Part shown: piece by piece, positions 19,282-28,724 of the stretch | Numbering within the stretch: position 1 is the first letter of the stretch | Layout: each line of letters starts with the position of its first letter | Source: Alishewanella aestuarii B11 | Lineage (GTDB): Bacteria; Pseudomonadota; Gammaproteobacteria; Enterobacterales; Alteromonadaceae | Assembly: GCF_000280055.1 (NCBI RefSeq) | Contig: NZ_ALAB01000005.1 | Span: forward strand, 186,001 to 250,000 | Reading direction: 5' to 3' | DNA length: 64,000 bases | Notes under the pieces: model-generated | Seen by the model: the letters and a program-made list of their open reading frames with translations, nothing else | What the model was told of the DNA's origin: nothing | The model's database searches: none | Translations under genes and position numbers: made by a program

Positions 19282-20565
19282 ATGATGTTAACGAATTTAA
19301 AAGTCCCAACCGAACAAGTCAGTTTTTTACAGGCGGTCCGACAGGGCCTGGGCCAGCAACAAGGCTTATTTTTCCCGACCAGCTGGCCAAAGCTGGATAT
19401 TGACGCTTTACTTGCCTTACCGCTGGTAGAACGCAGTACCAAAATTTTAGCTGCATTCATTGGCGATGAGCTAACCGAGGCTGAAGTCGCTCAGATGGTG
19501 AGTGCCGCTTTTACCTTTGCCGCGCCACTGGTACCCGTCACGGCGCAGACGTTTTGTCTGGAACTGTTTCATGGTCCGACGCTGGCGTTTAAAGACTTTG
19601 GCGGCCGCTTTATGGCGCAGGCGCTGGCCAAAGCCCAGGGCGGGCGCAAAACCACTATTGTTACGGCCACCTCCGGCGATACCGGTGCGGCTGTGGCGCA
19701 TGCGTTTTATCAGCAGCCAGGGGTAGAGGTGGTGATCCTGTACCCGAAAGGCAAGATCAGTCTGCTGCAGGAAAAGCTGTTTACCACCCTGGGGCAGAAT
19801 ATCACCACGCTGGCGGTGGATGGTGACTTTGACCAGTGTCAGGCGCTGGTTAAGCAAGTCTTTGATCAGCAGGAGCTGGTAAAAACCTACAATATTAACT
19901 CGGCTAACTCGATTAATATCAGTCGTTTATTTGCGCAAATCTGTTATTACTTTGAAGCTATTGCCCAACTGCCGGCCGAACAACGCTCAGAAGCGGTGAT
20001 AGCGGTACCCAGCGGTAACTTTGGTAACCTGACTGCCGGTCTGATTGCCAAGGCGCTGGGGCTGCCGATTAAGCGGATGGTCGCTGCGACGAACCTGAAT
20101 GATACTGTGCCGCGTTACTGGCAGAGCGGCCAGTGGCAACCCAATAAAACCATTGCCACCTTATCGAATGCGATGGATGTCAGTGCACCGAATAACTGGC
20201 CCAGGGTAGAAGCGTTGTTGGCGCAGGGGGTAGTGAGTCGGGCGGATATCGAGGCGGTTAAGGTCGATGAAGATGACACCCAGCTTGGTATGCGTTTACT
20301 GGTGCAAGAGGGTTATCTGAGTGAGCCGCACGCGGCTGTTGCCTATAAGGCGTTAAAACGCAGCCTGCAGCCGGGTGAGGTGGGGATCTTCCTTGGTACA
20401 GCGCATCCGGCTAAGTTTAAAGAACAGGTAGAGAATATTTTAGGAACACCTATCGCTTTACCGGCGGCTTTGGCAAAATGTGCCGCTGAGCAAAGTTATA
20501 GCCGCGATATTCCGGCCGATTTTGCCACCCTGGAGCAGGTATTACGACAACTGGATAATCGCTGA
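19282..20565 (+). CDS. thrC: Threonine synthase
   Basis: ThrC converts O-phosphohomoserine to threonine using pyridoxal phosphate. The motif TLAFKDFGG supplies the PLP lysine, Lys104. I chose the ATG at 19282, eight bases after GGAG (19270-19273), which yields 427 residues and an N terminus like the E. coli protein; an in-frame GTG at 19273 would overlap thrB and lies in the ribosome-binding site. The TGA stop overlaps the ATG of ung. Confidence 0.96.
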   Translation: MMLTNLKVPTEQVSFLQAVRQGLGQQQGLFFPTSWPKLDIDALLALPLVERSTKILAAFIGDELTEAEVAQMVSAAFTFAAPLVPVTAQTFCLELFHGPTLAFKDFGGRFMAQALAKAQGGRKTTIVTATSGDTGAAVAHAFYQQPGVEVVILYPKGKISLLQEKLFTTLGQNITTLAVDGDFDQCQALVKQVFDQQELVKTYNINSANSINISRLFAQICYYFEAIAQLPAEQRSEAVIAVPSGNFGNLTAGLIAKALGLPIKRMVAATNLNDTVPRYWQSGQWQPNKTIATLSNAMDVSAPNNWPRVEALLAQGVVSRADIEAVKVDEDDTQLGMRLLVQEGYLSEPHAAVAYKALKRSLQPGEVGIFLGTAHPAKFKEQVENILGTPIALPAALAKCAAEQSYSRDIPADFATLEQVLRQLDNR

Positions 20566-21227
20566 TGCAATGGCAGGACCTTCTTGGCAGTGAAAAGCAA
20601 CAACCCTATTTTCAGCAAACGCTGACGGCGATCCAGCAGGCACGCGCCGGCGGCCAGGTGATCTATCCGCCGGACAGTGAAATCTTTAATGCATTTAAGC
20701 TGACGCCGTTATCTGAGCTGAAAGTGGTGGTGCTGGGACAGGATCCTTATCATGGCCCGAACCAGGCGCATGGACTGGCGTTTTCGGTCAGGCCGGGCGT
20801 GCGGGTGCCGCCTTCGTTGCTGAATATCTACAAGGAGCTGGCGCTGGAATATGCGGACTTTCAGGTGCCGTCACATGGCTATCTGCAAAGCTGGGCCGAG
20901 CAGGGCGTGTTATTGCTGAATACTGTGTTGACGGTGGTGGCAAATGAGCCGAACTCGCATCGTGCTCTGGGCTGGGAGCAATTTACTGATCAGGTGATCC
21001 GACAAATCAGCCAGCACTGTGAGCAACTGGTGTTTTTACTCTGGGGCTCTCATGCGCAGAAGAAAGCGCGGCTAATTGACGCCAACCGGCATCATATTCT
21101 GCAGGCACCCCACCCGTCGCCGTTATCAGCGCATCGCGGCTTTCTGGGCTGTGGTCATTTTTTACAGACCAACAGCCTGCTGCGCGCCGCTGGCAAAACG
21201 CCGGTTAACTGGCATTCAGTGTTGTAA
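20565..21227 (+). CDS. ung: Uracil-DNA glycosylase (family 1)
   Basis: Ung removes uracil from DNA as the first step of base-excision repair. The 220-residue protein has the catalytic water-activating motif [16 protein letters not shown] and the DNA-binding [11 protein letters not shown] motif. Its ATG shares one base with the thrC stop codon, so it is probably translated from the thr transcript, an unusual partner for a repair enzyme. A strong terminator follows at 21264. Confidence 0.97.
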   Translation: MQWQDLLGSEKQQPYFQQTLTAIQQARAGGQVIYPPDSEIFNAFKLTPLSELKVVVLGQDPYHGPNQAHGLAFSVRPGVRVPPSLLNIYKELALEYADFQVPSHGYLQSWAEQGVLLLNTVLTVVANEPNSHRALGWEQFTDQVIRQISQHCEQLVFLLWGSHAQKKARLIDANRHHILQAPHPSPLSAHRGFLGCGHFLQTNSLLRAAGKTPVNWHSVL

Positions 21228-21263
21228 CTGACGCTTGTGCCGTATTGACGGTATCGAATAACG

Positions 21264-21295
21264 AAAAGGGCCTGCAGTTAACTGCAGGCCCTTTT
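21264..21295. terminator. Bidirectional terminator between ung and the DUF3545 gene
   Basis: This is a perfect 32-base palindrome with arms beginning AAAAGGGCC and ending GGCCCTTTT. T-runs occur at the 3' side on both strands, so it can end the thr-ung transcript on the plus strand and the small minus-strand gene. Confidence 0.9.
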
Positions 21296-21297
21296 GT

Positions 21298-21471
21298 TTA
21301 TAATTCGATATCAATCAGTTCCGGTTCAATGGTCCAATCAATGTCACAAAGCTCTTTTTTCAGTCTTTGGCGTTCTTTCAATTCCTCGATTTCCCGCCAT
21401 TTGCGCTTAACGGTGCGGGTTTTCGCCGCCGGACGTTCCAACATGTTCAGTAAGTCTTCGAAGCTTTCCAT
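21298..21471 (-). CDS. Small DUF3545-family protein
   Basis: A 57-residue ORF starts at the ATG complementary to 21469-21471, preceded by GAGG about nine bases upstream, and ends three bases from the shared terminator. The protein is highly charged, with the stretch KRKWREIEELKERQRLKKE at residues 22-40, which matches the DUF3545 family as I recall it from Vibrio and Shewanella. It is probably a soluble, helical, basic protein of unknown function. The acidic C terminus (EPELIDIEL) is also family-like. It is easily missed because of its length. Confidence 0.75.
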   Translation of the reverse strand: MESFEDLLNMLERPAAKTRTVKRKWREIEELKERQRLKKELCDIDWTIEPELIDIEL

Positions 21472-21584
21472 AATTACGGCCTCATCTGATTGTTGTTTCT
21501 TGTTGTTATTTTCAACAAGTTTCTACCACACTTTGTGTAAAAATAAAACTAAAAAGTGACAGTACGATGACGGCGCAAAAAATA

Positions 21585-21606
21585 AAGGCTGCCCGCGGGC
21601 AGCCTT
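21585..21606 (-). terminator. Terminator of the tal-pgi operon
   Basis: A perfect 22-base palindrome (AAGGCTGCCCG with its complement) lies 18 bases past the pgi stop codon. On the minus strand it is followed by a T-rich run (TTTATTTTTT), as expected for a Rho-independent terminator. Confidence 0.85.
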
Positions 21607-21624
21607 GCTGATGTTAAACAGGGT

Positions 21625-23247
21625 TTAGCGGTTTTGTTGGCGGAACAGGGCAATCAACTGCGCTGTTGAACTGTCGAACTGAGCATCACCTTGAGACTTA
21701 AGTGCTTGATAAATCGGTGTGGAAAGCTGCTTGCCCAGCTCAACACCCCATTGGTCAAAGCTATTTAGTTGCCAGATCGCCCCCTGACAGAACACCTTAT
21801 GTTCATAGAGCGCGATCAAAGCGCCCAGATGATAGGGTGATAGCTCATCCAGTAATAAAGTATTACTGGGTTTATTACCAGGTGACGCCTTATGCGGGGC
21901 CAATTCTGCTGCCGCCTGCGCCGTCATGCCTTGCGCCAGACATTCCTGATAAGCTTCCTGCTCGGTCTTACCCTGCATCAGCGCCTGGGTTTGCGCAAAG
22001 CAATGCGCGGCCAGCCGCTGGTGATGGTCCTGTAGCGGATGCGCGACCTTTAGCGGTAGCAGGAAGTCGGCTGGGATTTTCAACTGGCTTTGATGCAATA
22101 ACTGATGGTAAGCATGCTGGCCATTGGTGCCAGCATCACCCCAGATCACCGGGGCGGTGACATCGCTTAGTGGCTGGCCGCGGCGATCGACCGCCTTGCC
22201 ATTACTTTCCATATCCAGTTGTTGCACATAAGACGGCAGTAAACGCAGATAATGGCTATAAGGCAGCAGCGCCTGCGCCTGACAGCCGAAACCGTTGATA
22301 TACCAGATGCCCAGTAATGCCAGGATCACTGGCAGATTTTCGCTAAAGGGCGCGTTAAAGAAATGCTGGTCCATGGCGGCGGCACCGGCTAACAGCTGAT
22401 TAAAACCGTCATTACCAATCATCAGCGCAACCGGTAAGCCAATCGCTGACCAGAGTGAGTAACGGCCACCCACCCAGTCCCACATCGGCAGGATATGCTG
22501 TGGCACAATGCCAAATTCGGCGGCCGCCTGCACGTTGGCAGAGGTAGCCCAGAAATGCCGGGCGATAGCGGCTTTGTCTGCGCCCTGAGCACTAAACCAG
22601 GCGCGCAGCGCTAACGCATTTTGTTTGGTTTCTTCGGTACCAAAGGATTTTGAAGCAACCACAACCAGTGTCGTCTCAGGCTGCAGTTGTTTGGTCAGAT
22701 CGCTGACAATAGCACCATCGATATTGCCGGCAAAGTGCAGTCGCACCGGACTACAATGATAGGGCGTCAGGGCTTCCACCGCCATTTGCGGGCCCAGCAG
22801 CGAGCCACCAATGCCGACCCAAATCAGATCGGTAATTGGCTTGCCGCTATAACCAAGGTAAGTCCCTTGGTGGAGCTGGTCGATTAGTGTCGCCATTTGT
22901 GCGCGACAGGCGCTAATCGCCGCACCGATATCCTCGCCATTTAGCCGCAGGTCTTGCAAATCTTGCTGCCGCAGCCGCGTATGCCAGACCGCACGCTGCT
23001 CGGTATTATTGATAGCGGCACCGGCTTGCATTTGCTGACACAGCTGGCGGATGCTGCTTTGGGCGGCCAGTTGCTGCAGGGTTTGCCAGCTGCTGTCGTC
23101 CAACAGATTTTTGGAGAAATCCAGCGTGATACCACAAGCTTTGGCACTAAAACGCGCAGCGCGATTTGGCTCAGCAGCAAATAACTGACGCAGCGGCTGT
23201 TGCCGCTCGGCCAATGGCTTTAATAAGGCAGTTAAACTGGCAGTCAT
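21625..23247 (-). CDS. pgi: Glucose-6-phosphate isomerase
   Basis: Pgi interconverts glucose 6-phosphate and fructose 6-phosphate. The 540-residue protein has the signature LVVVASKSFGTEETKQNA and the second motif GKAVDRRG with the active-site region near DMESNGK. It lies 12 bases downstream of tal on the same strand, so both sugar-phosphate enzymes form one operon ending in the terminator at 21585. Confidence 0.97.
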   Translation of the reverse strand: MTASLTALLKPLAERQQPLRQLFAAEPNRAARFSAKACGITLDFSKNLLDDSSWQTLQQLAAQSSIRQLCQQMQAGAAINNTEQRAVWHTRLRQQDLQDLRLNGEDIGAAISACRAQMATLIDQLHQGTYLGYSGKPITDLIWVGIGGSLLGPQMAVEALTPYHCSPVRLHFAGNIDGAIVSDLTKQLQPETTLVVVASKSFGTEETKQNALALRAWFSAQGADKAAIARHFWATSANVQAAAEFGIVPQHILPMWDWVGGRYSLWSAIGLPVALMIGNDGFNQLLAGAAAMDQHFFNAPFSENLPVILALLGIWYINGFGCQAQALLPYSHYLRLLPSYVQQLDMESNGKAVDRRGQPLSDVTAPVIWGDAGTNGQHAYHQLLHQSQLKIPADFLLPLKVAHPLQDHHQRLAAHCFAQTQALMQGKTEQEAYQECLAQGMTAQAAAELAPHKASPGNKPSNTLLLDELSPYHLGALIALYEHKVFCQGAIWQLNSFDQWGVELGKQLSTPIYQALKSQGDAQFDSSTAQLIALFRQQNR

Positions 23248-23259
23248 GCGGTGCTCCCG

Positions 23260-24210
23260 TTACAGCTGGCTTTGGATCAGGCTTTCCAGCTTACGCTGGT
23301 CAATGGCAAATTTACGGATCCCGTCTGCCAGTTTTTCGGTCGCCATCGCATCTTCATTCAGTGCCCAGCGGAACTGTTGTTCGGTTAACGCCGCCGGTTT
23401 GGCCGACGTGACGCCTTGATCTTGCAGTTTCACTGCCAGCTCGCCCTGTTGCTGGCTCAGTTCATCCAGCAGTGCCGGGCTGATCGTCAGGCGATCGCAA
23501 CCGGCCAGTGCTAATACTTCGCCAATATTGCGGAAACTGGCGCCCATCACGATAGTACTGTAGCCATGCTGTTTAAAGAACTGATAGATTTCGCGTACCG
23601 ACAACACGCCCGGATCGGTCTCGGCGGTATAGTCTTGCTTGGTATTGGCTTTGTACCAGTCCAGGATCCGGCCAACAAAGGGCGAAATCAGATAGACGCC
23701 GGCCTCGGCGCAAGCCCGCGCCTGTGCCAGATGGAACAGTAAGGTCAGGTTACACTGAATACCTTCCTGCTCCAGTACTTTGGCGGCCTGAATGCCTTCC
23801 CAGGTCGAGGCGATTTTGATCAGGATCCGGTCGGTGCCAATACCATTTTGTTGATACAGGGCCACTAACTGGCGCGCCTTGGCAATGGTCGCAGCGGTAT
23901 CAAAGGATAAACGGGCATCGACTTCAGTAGACACCCGGCCCGGCACCAGCTTGCTGATGGCGGTGCCGACATCAACGGCGAATTTATCACTGGCTAAGGC
24001 CAGTTGCTGCGCTGGGTCCTGACTTTGTGTTTTGGCGTAAGCGATAGCCGCAGTCAGCATCGGTTTAGCAAAATCTAACTGGCTGGCATTTAACAACAAA
24101 GACGGGTTAGTGGTGGCATCCACTGGCCGGAATTGCTCGATGGCATTCAGGTCGCCACTGTCAACCACCACGGTGGTGACCGCTTTTAACTGAGTTAATA
24201 AATCTTTCAT
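23260..24210 (-). CDS. tal: Transaldolase
   Basis: Transaldolase links the pentose-phosphate pathway to glycolysis by moving a dihydroxyacetone unit between sugar phosphates. From the ATG at 24210 the protein has 316 residues and its Schiff-base lysine in [11 protein letters not shown] is Lys132, the same number as in E. coli TalB, which supports this start; a GTG three codons upstream (24219) is the alternative. The N-terminal [10 protein letters not shown] motif is present. It is the first gene of the tal-pgi operon. Confidence 0.96.
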   Translation of the reverse strand: MKDLLTQLKAVTTVVVDSGDLNAIEQFRPVDATTNPSLLLNASQLDFAKPMLTAAIAYAKTQSQDPAQQLALASDKFAVDVGTAISKLVPGRVSTEVDARLSFDTAATIAKARQLVALYQQNGIGTDRILIKIASTWEGIQAAKVLEQEGIQCNLTLLFHLAQARACAEAGVYLISPFVGRILDWYKANTKQDYTAETDPGVLSVREIYQFFKQHGYSTIVMGASFRNIGEVLALAGCDRLTISPALLDELSQQQGELAVKLQDQGVTSAKPAALTEQQFRWALNEDAMATEKLADGIRKFAIDQRKLESLIQSQL

Positions 24211-24247
24211 GTTATTCACTTACCATTTTGTTGGTTAATTGAGACTG

Positions 24248-24286
24248 ATTATACGGCTAAACGGCTAAAAGTGTAGTAATAAAACA
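24248..24286 (-). promoter_or_regulatory. Promoter and possible operator of tal-pgi
   Basis: A perfect TATAAT lies on the minus strand at 24253-24248. The spacer upstream of it is made of two identical 8-mers, TTTAGCCG repeated (24254-24269). The -35 region is poor, which suggests activation or control by a regulator. The adjoining TGTAGTAATAAAACA (24272-24286) is a partial match to the HexR palindrome known to control central carbon genes in related bacteria; that link is weak. Confidence 0.45.
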
Positions 24287-24600
24287 ACAAATATCGTACT
24301 AAGTTCAGCCGATAAGCGGAGTGTTAGCCGGTCAACCTGCAGTATAGGTCGAGCGGCTGAACAAAAGATGACAAGCGGCCGCGCTCAGGCGGCAGTTCGC
24401 GGCAGGATCCTTTGCATTCGCGCCTGGAACAAGCATAATGGCGCCCTGCGTGATCTGCAAGGGCTGCCGCGCCAGTATTAAGGTTAGTCAGTTGTTGGGC
24501 TGGCTGAATCGCGGTTTTATCTAATGGCTTGCCGATCGCCAATGCCAGCGCCAGTTAACGTTTGATTTTGGCATATCTGATTTTCTGACCACTGATTTTT
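24287..24600. other. Intergenic stretch without a supported gene
   Basis: About 310 bases separate the tal promoter from the yaaA ribosome-binding region. A 72-codon open frame exists on the minus strand (24324-24542), but it has no ribosome-binding site, its composition resembles translated non-coding DNA, and I do not recognise it. The region may hold yaaA promoter elements or the remains of a lost gene; I see no terminator or repeat in it. Confidence 0.5.
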
Positions 24601-24621
24601 TGAAGAAAAGGAGCCCCGCTT

Positions 24622-25398
24622 ATGTTGTTGCTGGTATCACCGGCTAAAGATCTCGACCTGACTCCGTCTGTCACACCCTTAGCGGTGACTCAGCCGGCGC
24701 TGTTAGCCGAGGCCACAGCGCTGGCCGCGATTTGCAAAACCCTGACGCCGGCTGATTTAAGCTCACTGATGCATATCAGTGACAAGCTGGCCGGCTTAAA
24801 TGCCGCACGGTTTGCAGAGTGGCAACCGCCTTTTACCCCTGACAATGCTAAAGCCGCGCTCTTTATGTTTAACGGCGATGTGTATCAGGGACTAGACGCA
24901 GCGACTTTATCGAAAGATGACCTGAGCTTTGCGCAGCAGCAACTGCGGATCTTAAGCGGCCTTTACGGCGTGCTCAGGCCTCTGGATCTGATGCAGGCCT
25001 ATCGCTTGGAAATGGGCACCAGCCTGGCGAATCCGGCTGGTAAAGATTTGTATGCGTACTGGAAAAGCCGCTTAACCGCCCATCTGAATAGCGAGCTGGC
25101 CGCGCTGAATACCGATACGGTGTTAAATCTGGCGTCGCAGGAATATTTTAAGGCGGTCGATACCAAAGCTCTGCGGGCGCGGGTGATTAGCCCGGAGTTT
25201 AAAGATCTGAAAAATGGTCAGTACAAGATCATCAGCTTTTACGCCAAGAAAGCCCGCGGTTTAATGGCCCGTTATGTGATTCAGCAGCGGCTAACGGCTC
25301 TGGAGGGTATCCAGGGCTTTAATCTGGCCGGCTATTACTACAGTGCTGAACATTCCTGCCCTGATAAGCCGGTGTTTTTGCGTGATCTGCCGCAATAA
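24622..25398 (+). CDS. yaaA: Peroxide stress protein YaaA (UPF0246/DUF328)
   Basis: YaaA lowers intracellular free iron and limits DNA damage during hydrogen peroxide stress. The 258-residue protein begins [12 protein letters not shown], has [22 protein letters not shown] in the middle and [12 protein letters not shown] in the C-terminal half, all typical of the family. AAGGAG at about 24607-24612 serves the ATG at 24622. In E. coli yaaA also lies near thr genes. A terminator follows at 25499. Confidence 0.94.
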   Translation: MLLLVSPAKDLDLTPSVTPLAVTQPALLAEATALAAICKTLTPADLSSLMHISDKLAGLNAARFAEWQPPFTPDNAKAALFMFNGDVYQGLDAATLSKDDLSFAQQQLRILSGLYGVLRPLDLMQAYRLEMGTSLANPAGKDLYAYWKSRLTAHLNSELAALNTDTVLNLASQEYFKAVDTKALRARVISPEFKDLKNGQYKIISFYAKKARGLMARYVIQQRLTALEGIQGFNLAGYYYSAEHSCPDKPVFLRDLPQ

Positions 25399-25410
25399 CG
25401 GCTGATAGCG

Positions 25411-25470
25411 CTACTTTTCGTCACTATTGGCAACTATTCGCAACTGTTTGCGACTATTCGAGACTAAGTC
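25411..25470 (+). repeat. Six imperfect 10-bp tandem repeats
   Basis: Six consecutive decamers share the core ACTATTCG or a close variant (for example CAACTATTCG at 25431-25440 and CGACTATTCG at 25451-25460). The period equals about one turn of DNA. They lie between yaaA and gsk, upstream of the yaaA terminator. Confidence 0.7.
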
Positions 25471-25498
25471 GCCATTATGTTGCCACTTAGCGAAAATT

Positions 25499-25522
25499 CG
25501 CCGCGCGTTGCGGCGTTTTTTT
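25499..25522 (+). terminator. Terminator after yaaA
   Basis: A 6-bp G+C-only stem, CGCCGC with GCGGCG, closes a 5-base loop and is followed by seven T. Confidence 0.85.
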
Positions 25523-25561
25523 CGCTAAAATAGCGCTTTGTTTGTCACCGAGCGTCAGCTA

Positions 25562-26860
25562 ATGAAATTTCCCGGTCTGCGTAAAATCAAGCATTACTTT
25601 CCGGTCTCTCAGCCCAAACCGCAATTACCCAGTCTGGATGTGCGTCCGGCGTTGGATACCTATATTGTCGGTTTAGATCAAACCATTGTTGATGTGGTTG
25701 CCAGTGTTACCGACGAATTTTTGGCAAAGTATGAGATCCCGAAGGGGTTATCGAACCTGGTTGAACATGACAAAGCGAACCGGATATATCATGAGCTGGT
25801 CGTCAATAACGCCATCTCCGATCATTTTGCCGGCGGCACCATCGGCAATACGATCCATAATTACTCGGTGCTGGCGGATGATAAATCGGTATTGCTGGGC
25901 GTGATGTCGGCCAATATTGCACTGGGTTCGCCTGCTTATCATTATGTTTGTCATACCAGCTCGAAAGTCGATATGAATCATCTGCAAGGGGTGGCGGGCG
26001 ATATCGGGCGTGGTATTACCATGATCACGCCGGATGGCGAGCGCACCTTTGTGATTGACCCCAGTGATATGGATCAGCTGGCGCCGGACTATATTCCAAC
26101 CCCCATTATTGCCGGTGCGGCGGCCTTTGTGGTCAGCGCTTATCCGCTTCGGGCAACAGGGCAACCGATCCAGCAGGCGATGTTAAAGGCATTGGCCGAT
26201 GCCAAAGCCCATCAGGTGCCGGTGTTAATGAGCCTGGGTACCCGCCATCTGGTAGAAGAAAACCGCGCCCAGATCCTGCAAACCATTCATGATTACGTTA
26301 ATGTGCTGGCAATGAACGAGCAGGAAGCCGAAGCCCTGACCGGGTTTCGCGATCCGCTGCTGGCAGCCGAGGCCGCACTGGAAATTACCGATATGGTGTT
26401 GATCACCGCCGGGGCAGAGGGCTTGTATCTGTGTGGCTATACTGACGAGCGCACTAAACGCGAGAGTTCAAATCCGATTAAGTCTGCCAGCCTGGCCGAT
26501 TTTAACCGCTTTGAATTTAGCCGGCCAATGCTGCGCCGGCATTGCCAGCAGCCGCTGAAAGTCTATTCGCATATTGACCCTTACCTGGGCGGGCCGGAGC
26601 GGATTAAGAATACTAATGGTGCCGGAGATGGCGCCTTGTCGGCCATCCTGCACGATATGGCAGCTAACAGCTATCATAAGCAGGTACAGCCGCTGTCGAG
26701 CAAGCATGAGTTGCCTTATCTGGCCTATTCGTCATTTGCCCAGCTGTGTAAATATGCCAACCGGGTCAGTTATGAGATCCTGGTGCAAAATGCCCCCAGG
26801 CTGTCTAAAGGCCTGCCAGAGCGCGAAGACAGCCTGGAAGAAGCCTACTGGGAGCGTTAA
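25562..26860 (+). CDS. gsk: Inosine-guanosine kinase
   Basis: Gsk phosphorylates guanosine and inosine for purine salvage. The protein is a PfkB-family kinase with the ATP/anion-hole motif NTNGAGDGALSA near residue 345 and the conserved FAGGTIGNTIHNYSVLADD stretch near residue 85. I chose the ATG at 25562 because it gives MKFPGLRKIKHYFPV, which aligns with the E. coli start (432 residues against 434); an open frame extends eight codons further. The C terminus LPEREDSLEEAYWER is also family-typical. Confidence 0.95.
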   Translation: MKFPGLRKIKHYFPVSQPKPQLPSLDVRPALDTYIVGLDQTIVDVVASVTDEFLAKYEIPKGLSNLVEHDKANRIYHELVVNNAISDHFAGGTIGNTIHNYSVLADDKSVLLGVMSANIALGSPAYHYVCHTSSKVDMNHLQGVAGDIGRGITMITPDGERTFVIDPSDMDQLAPDYIPTPIIAGAAAFVVSAYPLRATGQPIQQAMLKALADAKAHQVPVLMSLGTRHLVEENRAQILQTIHDYVNVLAMNEQEAEALTGFRDPLLAAEAALEITDMVLITAGAEGLYLCGYTDERTKRESSNPIKSASLADFNRFEFSRPMLRRHCQQPLKVYSHIDPYLGGPERIKNTNGAGDGALSAILHDMAANSYHKQVQPLSSKHELPYLAYSSFAQLCKYANRVSYEILVQNAPRLSKGLPEREDSLEEAYWER

Positions 26861-26866
26861 GCAGCG

Positions 26867-27283
26867 GTGCTACCGATCACGGCTGATATTTATCTTGACG
26901 AAGAACTGCTGAATTGGCAGTTTGTCCGCGCTTCCGGCCCGGGTGGTCAGCATGTCAATAAGGTGTCGACGGCGGTGCTGTTGCAGCTGGATATTCGCCA
27001 GTCTGGTTTGCCAGATTGGCTGCAGCAGCGCTTGTTAAAGCTTGCCGATCATCGCATCAGCCAAAGCGGTAAGATTACGATTAAATGTCAGCAGAGCCGC
27101 AGTCAGGAGCAAAACCGCGAACTGGCGCTGGCACAGCTGCTGGCGCTGTTGCAAAGTGCCACTAAAACGCCGAAAAAACGGCTGGCGACTAAGCCCAGCT
27201 ACAGCAGCCAGCAAAAGCGGCTGCAAAGCAAAAAGCAGCAAGGGCAAACCAAGGCGTTACGCCAGCAAAAGCGTTTTGATTAG
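26867..27283 (+). CDS. arfB: Alternative ribosome-rescue factor B (peptidyl-tRNA hydrolase)
   Basis: ArfB (YaeJ) enters stalled ribosomes lacking a stop codon and hydrolyses peptidyl-tRNA with a GGQ motif. The 138-residue protein has GPGGQHVNKVSTAV at about residues 24-37 and a basic, flexible C-terminal tail rich in lysine, arginine and glutamine that is expected to sit in the mRNA channel. The start is a GTG at 26867, six bases after the gsk stop. It converges with dbpA and the two coding ends overlap by four bases. Confidence 0.92.
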   Translation: MLPITADIYLDEELLNWQFVRASGPGGQHVNKVSTAVLLQLDIRQSGLPDWLQQRLLKLADHRISQSGKITIKCQQSRSQEQNRELALAQLLALLQSATKTPKKRLATKPSYSSQQKRLQSKKQQGQTKALRQQKRFD

Positions 27284-28665
27284 ACTACAGTCAGTAACCA
27301 GGCGCGAAAGCTGCGGCCTTTCATTTTGCTGTGATTAAGCTGGTGTAACGCGGCTTTATAGGCATTGCGGCTGACCGCGACATAGGCCCGGAAATCCTGC
27401 AGCTGAATTTTACCAATTTCGGCAAACGCCAGTTTGTTATCGCGGGTCAGGGCGCCGACAATATCCGCCGGGCGTAATTTTTGTTTTTTACCGCCATCAA
27501 TTTCCAGCGTCACCATGGCCGGCTGCCGCGGCTGATTGCTATTGGCGGCAGGCAACGGCAGCGGTTCAATTTCAATGGCAAAGGCTTGCTCCAGCGCGGC
27601 CAATTTGTGGCTGTCGTCGACGGTATACAGCGAGCAGGCTAAACCTTCGCTACCGGCACGACCGGTACGGCCGATACGATGAGTATGGGTTTCGACATCA
27701 TGCGCCAGCTGATAATTGATCACCAGATCCAGCTTTTCGATATCCAGACCGCGGGCGGCGACATCGGTCGCCACTAACAGCTGCAAACTGCCATTGGCAA
27801 ATTGCAGCAGTTGCTGTTCGCGCTCGCGTTGCTCCAGATCGCCATGCAGGGCGGCAACACTAAAGCCCTGTTGCTGTAATTCGCTATACAGCTGCTGTAC
27901 TTCTTTGCGGGTATTGGCAAAGATCACGCAGCTATCGGGCTGCAGCGCCAGTAATAAGCGCTTAACCGCTTCACTGCGGCTATGTTGCTCCAGCAGATAA
28001 AATTGTTGCGCAATGCGTGCTGCCTGCGCCGGGCTATCGATAATGATCACCTCGGGCTGATGTAGCTGCGCCTGAGCCAGTTTTTTTACCTCCGGCGCAA
28101 AGGTCGCACTGAACAGTAGCTGTTGTTTGGGTGGTGGCAGTGCCGCCAGAATTTGCTCAAGTTCAGTGGCAAAGCCCATTTCCAGCATGCGATCCGCTTC
28201 ATCCAGTACCAGTTGTGAAACTTCAGCAAGGTCCAGCCGCTGTTGCTGCAAATGATCAAGCACCCGTCCCGGCGTACCCACGATAATATGGGCACCATGT
28301 TCCAATGACAGGATCTGGCCTTTGGCTGGCACGCCGCCACACAGTGTCAGCACCTTAATATTGTGAATACCGCGCGCCAGCAGACGGATTTTGCTGGCCA
28401 CCTGTTCGGCCAGCTCGCGGGTTGGACACAGCACCAGACTTTGAATGCGAAACCGGCCGACATTCAGTTTACTGAGTAAACCCAGTGCAAAGGCTGCCGT
28501 TTTACCTGAGCCGGTCGCCGCCTGAGCAAACACATCTTTACCCGCCAGGATGGCCGGTAAGCTGGCGCTTTGTACCGCCGTTGCCTGCGCAAAGTTAAGC
28601 TCTTGCAGGGTTTTTAATAAGGCTGGGGATAGGGCGAAATCGGAAAAGGGGCGGCACTCAGTCAC
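27280..28665 (-). CDS. dbpA: ATP-dependent RNA helicase DbpA
   Basis: DbpA is a DEAD-box helicase acting in 50S assembly that is targeted to hairpin 92 of 23S rRNA. The 461-residue protein has the Q-motif region, Walker A ATGSGKT, DEADRMLEMGF, SAT, and HRIGRTGRAG, then a C-terminal RNA-binding domain (about 385-461) with IDGGKKQKLRPADIVGALT, which separates DbpA from other DEAD-box proteins. It is intact and convergent with arfB. Confidence 0.94.
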   Translation of the reverse strand: MTECRPFSDFALSPALLKTLQELNFAQATAVQSASLPAILAGKDVFAQAATGSGKTAAFALGLLSKLNVGRFRIQSLVLCPTRELAEQVASKIRLLARGIHNIKVLTLCGGVPAKGQILSLEHGAHIIVGTPGRVLDHLQQQRLDLAEVSQLVLDEADRMLEMGFATELEQILAALPPPKQQLLFSATFAPEVKKLAQAQLHQPEVIIIDSPAQAARIAQQFYLLEQHSRSEAVKRLLLALQPDSCVIFANTRKEVQQLYSELQQQGFSVAALHGDLEQREREQQLLQFANGSLQLLVATDVAARGLDIEKLDLVINYQLAHDVETHTHRIGRTGRAGSEGLACSLYTVDDSHKLAALEQAFAIEIEPLPLPAANSNQPRQPAMVTLEIDGGKKQKLRPADIVGALTRDNKLAFAEIGKIQLQDFRAYVAVSRNAYKAALHQLNHSKMKGRSFRAWLLTVV

Positions 28666-28724
28666 AGGTATTACTCAGCTAAGGTTACGCTGACCCGGTG
28701 TCTGCGTATCGCGGCGCACTATAA

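Noticed and set aside
21245-21559. Plus-strand 104-codon ORF downstream of ung
   Set aside because: It runs through the terminator palindrome and antisense to the DUF3545 gene, which has better coding evidence.
24324-24542. 72-codon minus-strand ORF between tal and yaaA
   Set aside because: No ribosome-binding site, no recognisable domain and composition typical of translated non-coding sequence.
25411-25470. CRISPR-like array
   Set aside because: The repeats are 10 bp and directly adjacent, without spacers, and there are no cas genes in the window.
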